Origin: Corynebacterium vitaeruminis
Lineage (GTDB): Bacteria > Actinomycetota > Actinomycetes > Mycobacteriales > Mycobacteriaceae
Length of the DNA stretch: 64,000 nucleotides
Assembly: GCF_001054325.1 (NCBI RefSeq)
Contig: NZ_JVVM01000006.1
Location: 1-64,000 of the forward strand
Direction of reading: 5' to 3'
This document shows positions 58,757-64,000 of the stretch, in pieces. The position numbers and the translations under genes were made by a program. Every line of letters begins with the position of its first letter. Position 1 is the first letter of the stretch. The notes under the pieces are model-generated. The model saw only the letters and a list, made by a program, of their open reading frames with translations, ran no database searches and had not been told where the DNA came from.

Positions 58757-60793
58757 ATGACCGATGCCCCCTTTGCACCCGCCGCCGCAGCCGAGAAGCT
58801 GCCGGTCGCGCGGGTGCTTCCGCTTTTGGGGCTACCGCAGTTGGACCGGCCCTTCGACTACCTAGTACCGCACGCCTTGGCAGACGATGCCGTGGTCGGT
58901 TGTCGTGTGCGAGTTCGTTTCCACGGCCAATTGGTCAATGCGCTCGTACTGGAGCGTCGCGCCACCCCCACTCACGATGGCAAACTGTCCTACCTAAAGG
59001 ACGTCATCAGCTCAGAGGTGGTCTATCCGCCGCAGCTCCGCAGGCTGGTGGACTCTCTCGCGGAGTACTACGGCGCAACGCGCTCAAACATCATTCGCGC
59101 TGCCATTCCCACCCGCCACGCACGGGCCGAGCGTGCTCGCAAGGAGAAAACTCCTCCAACGTGGGAGGAACTGGGCAAGCTAGCTACCGAAGATCCAAAT
59201 CTTTCCGCATGGAGAAAGTATGTTTTCGGTGAATCGTTCGTCGACTCGGTTCGCAAGGGAGCCCCGGCACGCGCCGCTTGGCAGCCTGTTCCGGGCGAGC
59301 AGGTGGCAGCCATGCTCGCCGCACTCAGTGTCGCGGTAGCCCGCGATGGTGGTGGCGTTCTCATCATTGTTCCGGACGCCCGCACACAGTCACGTTTTGA
59401 AACCGCTTTTCGCGAGCTCATTTCTGCCCGCCAGCTCACACTTCTCGGCGCCGGCCTCGGCCCTGAGTCCCGCTATCGGCGCTACTTGGATATCCTTCAC
59501 GGCCAGGGGCGCATAGTCGTCGGCACACGCTCGGCAACGTACGCGCCGGTGAAGAATCTACGCTTAGCAGTGATTATCGATGATGGCGACGACAACCTCG
59601 TCGACCCCCGAGCACCCTACGTCCACGCTCGCGAGGTGCTGGTCACGCGTAGCGCGCAGGAAGGGTGCGCTCTCATTTTCGCGTCGTATAGCCGCACGGC
59701 GGAGGTGCAGCTGCTGGTGTCCTCCGGGTGGGCGCACAATCTGGTCGCGGACGCCGACGTCCTGGCTGAGTACATGCCGGAGATGATCGCATCGACGGAC
59801 ACTGCCGAGGATCCGGATGACATCAGTAGGGGGCGTCTCCCCGCCATCGCTTTTCGACGGGCAAAAGCCGCATTGCGCGAAGAGCTCCCGATTCTGGTCC
59901 AGGTACCCCGAAAGGGATATGTGCCGACACTGTCGTGTCGTTCCTGTGGCGCACCTGCGCGCTGTCGCTGGTGTAACGGTCCGCTGGGCATTCCGCCATC
60001 GGATAATCCGGATGATCCAGCGCCACCGACCTGTCGTTGGTGCGGCCGAATCGACATTCATCACCGGTGTCACAGCTGTGGTTCCACCAAGATTCGGCCA
60101 GTTGTGGTCGGCAGTGAACGCACAGCGGAGGAATTTGGCCGTATCTTCAGTCCCTTCCCAGTCGCGGCTTCTTCTGGTGAACGGATTGTGGATGATGTTC
60201 CTGCAGGTCCGAGGGTTGTGGTGGCCACTCCGGGGGCTGAACCCGTTGCACCGGAGGGCTATGGCGCAGTGATGCTGCTAGACACCTGGGCCATGCTGGG
60301 CCGACAGGATTTGCGCGCGCATGAAGAGGCCTACGCACATTGGTCGCGGGCAGTCGCGCTTGCGCGCCCACGTGAAAAGGGCGGGGCAGTGATCATCGAT
60401 GCTGACGCTGCGATTCCAACCGTGGCCGATTTGCTGGCCTGGGACTCGGTGGGCGCGGCGAATAGGGAGTTAGCAGACCGTACTGCCGCGGCACTGCCAC
60501 CAGCTTTTCACGTGGCAGCGGTGGACGGTACCGAAGAGGGCCTGCGTAACTTCATGGAATCCCTGGAGGTTCCACCAGGCGCGGAGATTCTGGGGCCGGT
60601 CGATCTTCCTCGCAATGCCAGACCACCGGCAGGCGTGGAGCCGGGTACCCCCATTCAGCGGATGTTGGTTCGCTGTGACCGTCGTCAAGCACGAGCAGTG
60701 GGAGCGGTGTTAAAGGCGGCACAGGTCGTTCGGGCGACCAGGAAAGATCCGACGCCAGTGCGTGTTGTCGTCGATCCAATTAATTTTGGCTAG
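58757..60793 (+). CDS. priA: Probable primosomal protein N' (PriA), ATP-binding motif lost
   Basis: 678 residues. The N-terminal 3'-DNA-binding domain (ARVLPLLGLPQLDRPFDYLVP) and the zinc-binding Cys clusters (CRSCGAPARCRWC; CRWCGRIDIHHRCHSCGSTKIRP) are recognisable. The Walker A motif GxTGSGKT expected near residue 180 is missing; the aligned region reads PVPGEQVAAMLAAL. Degenerate PriA without helicase motifs is typical of actinobacteria. It may still bind forks and help load DnaB. The start overlaps a TAGAGT-AAG-ACTCTA palindrome at 58743-58757, and there is no ribosome binding site. Confidence 0.88.
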   Translation: MTDAPFAPAAAAEKLPVARVLPLLGLPQLDRPFDYLVPHALADDAVVGCRVRVRFHGQLVNALVLERRATPTHDGKLSYLKDVISSEVVYPPQLRRLVDSLAEYYGATRSNIIRAAIPTRHARAERARKEKTPPTWEELGKLATEDPNLSAWRKYVFGESFVDSVRKGAPARAAWQPVPGEQVAAMLAALSVAVARDGGGVLIIVPDARTQSRFETAFRELISARQLTLLGAGLGPESRYRRYLDILHGQGRIVVGTRSATYAPVKNLRLAVIIDDGDDNLVDPRAPYVHAREVLVTRSAQEGCALIFASYSRTAEVQLLVSSGWAHNLVADADVLAEYMPEMIASTDTAEDPDDISRGRLPAIAFRRAKAALREELPILVQVPRKGYVPTLSCRSCGAPARCRWCNGPLGIPPSDNPDDPAPPTCRWCGRIDIHHRCHSCGSTKIRPVVVGSERTAEEFGRIFSPFPVAASSGERIVDDVPAGPRVVVATPGAEPVAPEGYGAVMLLDTWAMLGRQDLRAHEEAYAHWSRAVALARPREKGGAVIIDADAAIPTVADLLAWDSVGAANRELADRTAAALPPAFHVAAVDGTEEGLRNFMESLEVPPGAEILGPVDLPRNARPPAGVEPGTPIQRMLVRCDRRQARAVGAVLKAAQVVRATRKDPTPVRVVVDPINFG

Positions 60794-60853
60794 CTGCTAA
60801 AATAGCTCCGTTATCGCTTGATTCTCATTAGTTTTCTTGGAGGCCCTAAGTTC

Positions 60854-61357
60854 ATGGCAGTTCGTGAGGTACGTCTTTTCGGCGATCCGGTGTTGCTGTC
60901 CAAGGCGGATACCGTCACTGATTTCGATGCGACACTGTCGCACTTGATTGATGACATGTTCGACACGATGGATAAGCACCGCGGCGTCGGTCTCGCGGCA
61001 AACCAGGTAGGCGTGCTGCAGCGCGTTTTCGTCTACGACTGCAAGGGCACCCGCGGGCACATCGTCAATCCGGAGTGGGAAGCCATCGGCGGTGAAACTG
61101 TCCACGAAGCCGAGGGATGCCTTTCCATCCCAGGTGTTAACGGGGCTGTGACTCGGCAAGCACGCGTGCGTGTTACCGGTCAGGATCGCCACGGTACCCC
61201 GGTGAGCTTCGAGGCAGACGATCTATTGGCTCGCTGCATCCAGCATGAGAGCGACCACCTGGACGGTGTGCTGTTTTTGAAGCGGCTCGAGGGCGACGAG
61301 CGCAAGGCCGCGATGCGTTCTCTGCGTGAACAGGACTGGTTCATCAACCGCGGTTAA
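60854..61357 (+). CDS. def: Peptide deformylase
   Basis: 167 residues from ATG 60854, with GGAGG about ten bases upstream; an upstream in-frame extension is not supported. The three PDF motifs are GVGLAANQVG, EGCLSIP (metal Cys) and QHESDHLDG (HExxH with both His ligands). It removes the formyl group from new proteins. It sits immediately before fmt, which attaches the formyl group, a classic pair. Confidence 0.96.
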   Translation: MAVREVRLFGDPVLLSKADTVTDFDATLSHLIDDMFDTMDKHRGVGLAANQVGVLQRVFVYDCKGTRGHIVNPEWEAIGGETVHEAEGCLSIPGVNGAVTRQARVRVTGQDRHGTPVSFEADDLLARCIQHESDHLDGVLFLKRLEGDERKAAMRSLREQDWFINRG

Positions 61358-61445
61358 TCCGCGCGCCCAGCTAGGGCGTGTATGCCGAATTTCATCACTA
61401 GATTCACTAGAACAACTAGGTTCACCAGGAAGGAACCCGCTTACT

Positions 61446-62420
61446 GTGCGCCTGATTTTTGCCGGAACCCCGGAGCCCGCCGTCGTTGCACTGAAGAAGT
61501 TGCTCAAGGACACCCGCCACGAAATTGTCGCTGTTCTCACCCGCCCCGATGCCCGCCGTGGCCGTGGCAAGTCGCTTTCGCCATCGCCGGTGAAGGCTCT
61601 CGCCATGGAACACGGCATTACCGTTCTCACCCCGACGACCCTGCGCGATAAGGAAATCCAACAGCAGATTCGCGAACTAAACGCCGACTGCATCCCCGTG
61701 GTCGCCTACGGCAATCTCGTACCGGAGGAATTGCTCGACGTACCGACACACGGCTGGGTGAATCTGCATTTCTCACTGCTCCCTGCTTGGCGAGGAGCCG
61801 CCCCAGTGCAGGCAGCTATCGCCGCTGGTGATGAAATCACGGGTGCCAGCACTTTCCGGATTGAAAAGGGCCTGGATACCGGACCGGTTTTCGGTACCGT
61901 CACCGAAACAATCCGCTCGACCGACAATGCCGACGACCTTCTGACCCGCCTCGCTTACTCCGGCGCTGATCTCCTAGCCGCCACCATGGACGGCATCGAA
62001 GCTGGCGCACTGCGCCCGACCGCTCAGCCGGAACAGGACGTCAGCTATGCGGCTAAGTTCGGGCCGGAGGATGCCCGAATCGTCTGGACTCACCCGCGCC
62101 ATCTCCTCGACCGCCGCGCTCGCGCGTTCACGCCCGCTCCAGGTGCGTGGACGACTCTCGACGGCGCACGTCTGAAAGTCGGAGAGCTCACCCCGCTTTC
62201 CGACGAGGACAGCGCCGCAATCGAAGAGGTGCGAAAGGCAGCCGCTCCGGAGGCGGCAGCCGCCACACCGGGAGAATTGGTAGTGGAAAAGCACCGGGTA
62301 TCCGCGCGTTGTGCCGATGGCTATGTGCAGCTGGTGAAGGTGCAGCCGCAGGGCAAGAAGATGATGGATGCGTCCGACTGGGCACGAGGAAGCCAACCCG
62401 GCGGAAAGGTCTGCGAGTAA
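61446..62420 (+). CDS. fmt: Methionyl-tRNA formyltransferase
   Basis: 324 residues from GTG 61446, after AAGGAAC, giving MRLIFAGTPEPAVVALKKLL. The formyltransferase domain has the 10-formyl-THF site NLHFSLLPAWRGAAPVQAAI and a following DTGPVF; the C-terminal OB domain includes RRARAFTPAPGAWTTLDGARLKVGE. An upstream open stretch has no ribosome binding site. The stop is directly followed by the rsmB ATG. Confidence 0.95.
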   Translation: MRLIFAGTPEPAVVALKKLLKDTRHEIVAVLTRPDARRGRGKSLSPSPVKALAMEHGITVLTPTTLRDKEIQQQIRELNADCIPVVAYGNLVPEELLDVPTHGWVNLHFSLLPAWRGAAPVQAAIAAGDEITGASTFRIEKGLDTGPVFGTVTETIRSTDNADDLLTRLAYSGADLLAATMDGIEAGALRPTAQPEQDVSYAAKFGPEDARIVWTHPRHLLDRRARAFTPAPGAWTTLDGARLKVGELTPLSDEDSAAIEEVRKAAAPEAAAATPGELVVEKHRVSARCADGYVQLVKVQPQGKKMMDASDWARGSQPGGKVCE

Positions 62421-63887
62421 ATGGGCAACGACAAACCTCGCCACGCCGGTGGCGGACGGCAGCGCAGCGACCGCGGCGGACAGGGCCGCAATGACCGCAA
62501 CCGTAAGCGAGATAATCGCCGGAACCACCGTGAAGACAATCGCGGTGGTATTGACCAGCCGCGCAAGGTTGCACTGAGGGTGCTGGCTGAAGTCCGCGAG
62601 AATGATGCCTATGCGAACCTTTTGCTGCCGAAGTTGCTGAAGGCACACAAGCTCAAGGGTCGGGACGCCGCTTTTGCTACAGAGCTTACGTACGGCACCC
62701 TGCGGGCGGAAGGCCTGTTGGATGCCGTGATTGAGGCATCGTCGTCACGCCCATTGAGCGAAATTGCTGGCCCGGTGATGGACGTACTGCGTCTGGGAAC
62801 GTACCAGCTACTGCGTACGCGAGTCGATGCCTACGCAGCGGTTGATACCTCGGTGCGGGCAGTGGCAAAGGTCGCGGGACCTGGTGCGCGTGGCTTTGTC
62901 AATGCCATCTTGCGGAAGGTCTCCTCGAAAACCGAAAGTGAGTGGGTGGCTGAGATTGCACCGGATCCGGCGTCTGATCCGATTGGCTACGTGGCGATGA
63001 AGTACGCCCATCCGCGCTGGATTGCGATGGAGTTTGCCCGTGCACTCGGTGCACAAGCCGGTGAATTGCAGCAGGCGCTGGCCGCGGACGACGCCCGCCC
63101 ACTGGTGCACTTGGTCGCCCGCCCGGGCGAGATTACCGCGGAGGAATTGGCACTTATCACTGGCGGTGAGGAGGGGCCGTGGTCGCCGTACTGTGTGCGG
63201 TTGGACTCCGGCGCCCCGGGAGAATTAGAGCCGGTTCGACAGGGCTTGGCTGCGGTGCAGGATGAGGGTTCTCAGCTCATTGCGCGTGCCGTCACAATGG
63301 CGCCAATCACCGGTGAAGATAGTGGCCGCTGGTTGGACTTGTGTTCTGGTCCCGGTGGTAAGTCAGCGTTCATCGGCGGAATCGCCGCTATTGAGGGCGC
63401 GAAGCTCGATGCTGTTGAAGTATCTGCGACTCGCGCAGAACTGGTGAAGAAGGCCACGGTTGGGCTACCAGTGACGGTAACCGTCGCGGATGGCCGCGAT
63501 ACTGGCCTGGATACAGGCTTTGACCGCATCCTTGTCGACGCACCGTGTTCAGGATTAGGCTCGCTTCGCCGTCGTCCGGAGGCGCGCTGGCGCAAGTCAC
63601 CGGGCGATCTTAACTCGTTGACCACGCTGCAGTTTGAGCTGCTCAGTGAGGCAGTGCGCCTAGCACGGCCGGGTGGCATCATCGTCTATTCCACGTGTTC
63701 TCCACATCTACGGGAAACCCGGGGCATCGTCGATAAGGCTTTGGCAGAACTGCCGGTGACTGAGCTGAACGCACACGAGTTGGTAGCGCCGATGACCGAT
63801 GTCGGACCTTATCCATCGGTACAGATGTGGCCGCACCGCCACGGCACCGATGCGATGTTCTTCTCAGTTTTGCGCAAGAACGACTAG
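62421..63887 (+). CDS. rsmB: 16S rRNA m5C967 methyltransferase
   Basis: 488 residues. An Arg/Asn/Gly-rich N-terminal tail of about 45 residues is followed by a NusB-like domain ([44 protein letters not shown]). The SAM-dependent methyltransferase domain has [38 protein letters not shown] and [12 protein letters not shown], with the two catalytic Cys in PC and TC. It methylates C967 of 16S rRNA. The fmt-rsmB-rpe order is conserved. Confidence 0.95.
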   Translation: MGNDKPRHAGGGRQRSDRGGQGRNDRNRKRDNRRNHREDNRGGIDQPRKVALRVLAEVRENDAYANLLLPKLLKAHKLKGRDAAFATELTYGTLRAEGLLDAVIEASSSRPLSEIAGPVMDVLRLGTYQLLRTRVDAYAAVDTSVRAVAKVAGPGARGFVNAILRKVSSKTESEWVAEIAPDPASDPIGYVAMKYAHPRWIAMEFARALGAQAGELQQALAADDARPLVHLVARPGEITAEELALITGGEEGPWSPYCVRLDSGAPGELEPVRQGLAAVQDEGSQLIARAVTMAPITGEDSGRWLDLCSGPGGKSAFIGGIAAIEGAKLDAVEVSATRAELVKKATVGLPVTVTVADGRDTGLDTGFDRILVDAPCSGLGSLRRRPEARWRKSPGDLNSLTTLQFELLSEAVRLARPGGIIVYSTCSPHLRETRGIVDKALAELPVTELNAHELVAPMTDVGPYPSVQMWPHRHGTDAMFFSVLRKND

Positions 63888-63898
63888 GCTCAGAGGGT

Positions 63899-64000
63899 AT
63901 GAGCGCACCAATTATCGCCCCGTCCATTCTCGCCGCTGATTTTGCTCGCCTCGACCGCGAGGTCGAAGCTGTAGTTAACGCTGATTGGCTGCATATCGAC
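63899..64000 (+). CDS. rpe: Ribulose-phosphate 3-epimerase, 5' part only
   Basis: The first 34 codons are visible before the window ends: [19 protein letters not shown] and then NADWLHID, the metal-binding start of the epimerase TIM barrel. It interconverts ribulose 5-phosphate and xylulose 5-phosphate. TAGGCT at 63885-63890 ends 8 bases before the ATG and there is no strong ribosome binding site, so a short-leader transcript is possible. Confidence 0.92.
   Translation, partial: MSAPIIAPSILAADFARLDREVEAVVNADWLHID

Noticed and set aside
1..64000. CRISPR arrays, insertion sequences or prophage genes
   Set aside because: No regularly spaced direct repeats, transposase, integrase or phage structural genes were seen anywhere in the window.

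Overview
The window is chromosomal core DNA from an actinobacterium, almost certainly a Corynebacterium. The evidence is the gene content (phosphatidylinositol mannoside genes, actinobacterial integration host factor MihF, an EF-P with a PGKGP loop, a DUF3817 membrane protein), the frequent GTG/TTG starts, several apparently leaderless genes, and a gene order that follows the known corynebacterial/mycobacterial order block by block. I cannot name the species from sequence alone. Nearly everything runs on the + strand; the exceptions are a partial tRNA-Gly, a DUF3817 gene, a cyclophilin gene and a zinc metallopeptidase gene.

Layout. 1-470: a partial tRNA-Gly (minus) and a tRNA-Val(CAC). 655-3373: an exported copper/haem group (CopC-like, PCu(A)C-like lipoprotein, Tat-exported DyP peroxidase). 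3467-9633: thrS, a HIT protein and the phosphatidylinositol mannoside genes pgsA-patA-pimA. 9773-13008: pdxS-tesB-pdxT and yebC. 13726-20187: ruvCAB, yajC, secD, secF. 20298-26360: apt, rel, cyclophilin, an MBL hydrolase, hisS. 26419-37021: zinc metallopeptidase, aspS, a phosphotransferase, rarA, alaS, ruvX, mltG. 37036-44576: shikimate genes aroE, aroC, aroK, aroB, aroQ with an A24 prepilin peptidase, pepQ, efp and nusB. 44829-53236: the complete UMP pathway operon pyrR-pyrB-pyrC-carA-carB-pyrF, preceded by a good PyrR-binding hairpin. 53304-54688: a gene-poor, partly AT-rich interruption. 54689-64000: mihF, gmk, rpoZ, coaBC, metK, priA, def, fmt, rsmB and the start of rpe.

The most unusual part is the 1.4 kb interval between pyrF and mihF. 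One reading frame there, interrupted by two in-frame stop codons (TAA at 53558, TAG at 53792) but by no frameshift, encodes a signal-peptide-like segment followed by a phospholipase A2-type domain with an intact C-x-x-H-D-x-C catalytic motif. It is followed by a small three-helix membrane protein gene with its own ribosome binding site. This looks like a decayed secreted phospholipase A2 gene beside a possible membrane partner or immunity gene, acquired into an otherwise conserved block.

Other points worth attention are competing long inverted repeats ahead of metK, six exact copies of the 11-mer CGTCGTAAAGC in coding and non-coding DNA, a PriA with no recognisable Walker A motif, an AspRS carrying the His31 typical of non-discriminating enzymes, and an operator-like palindrome over the priA start.
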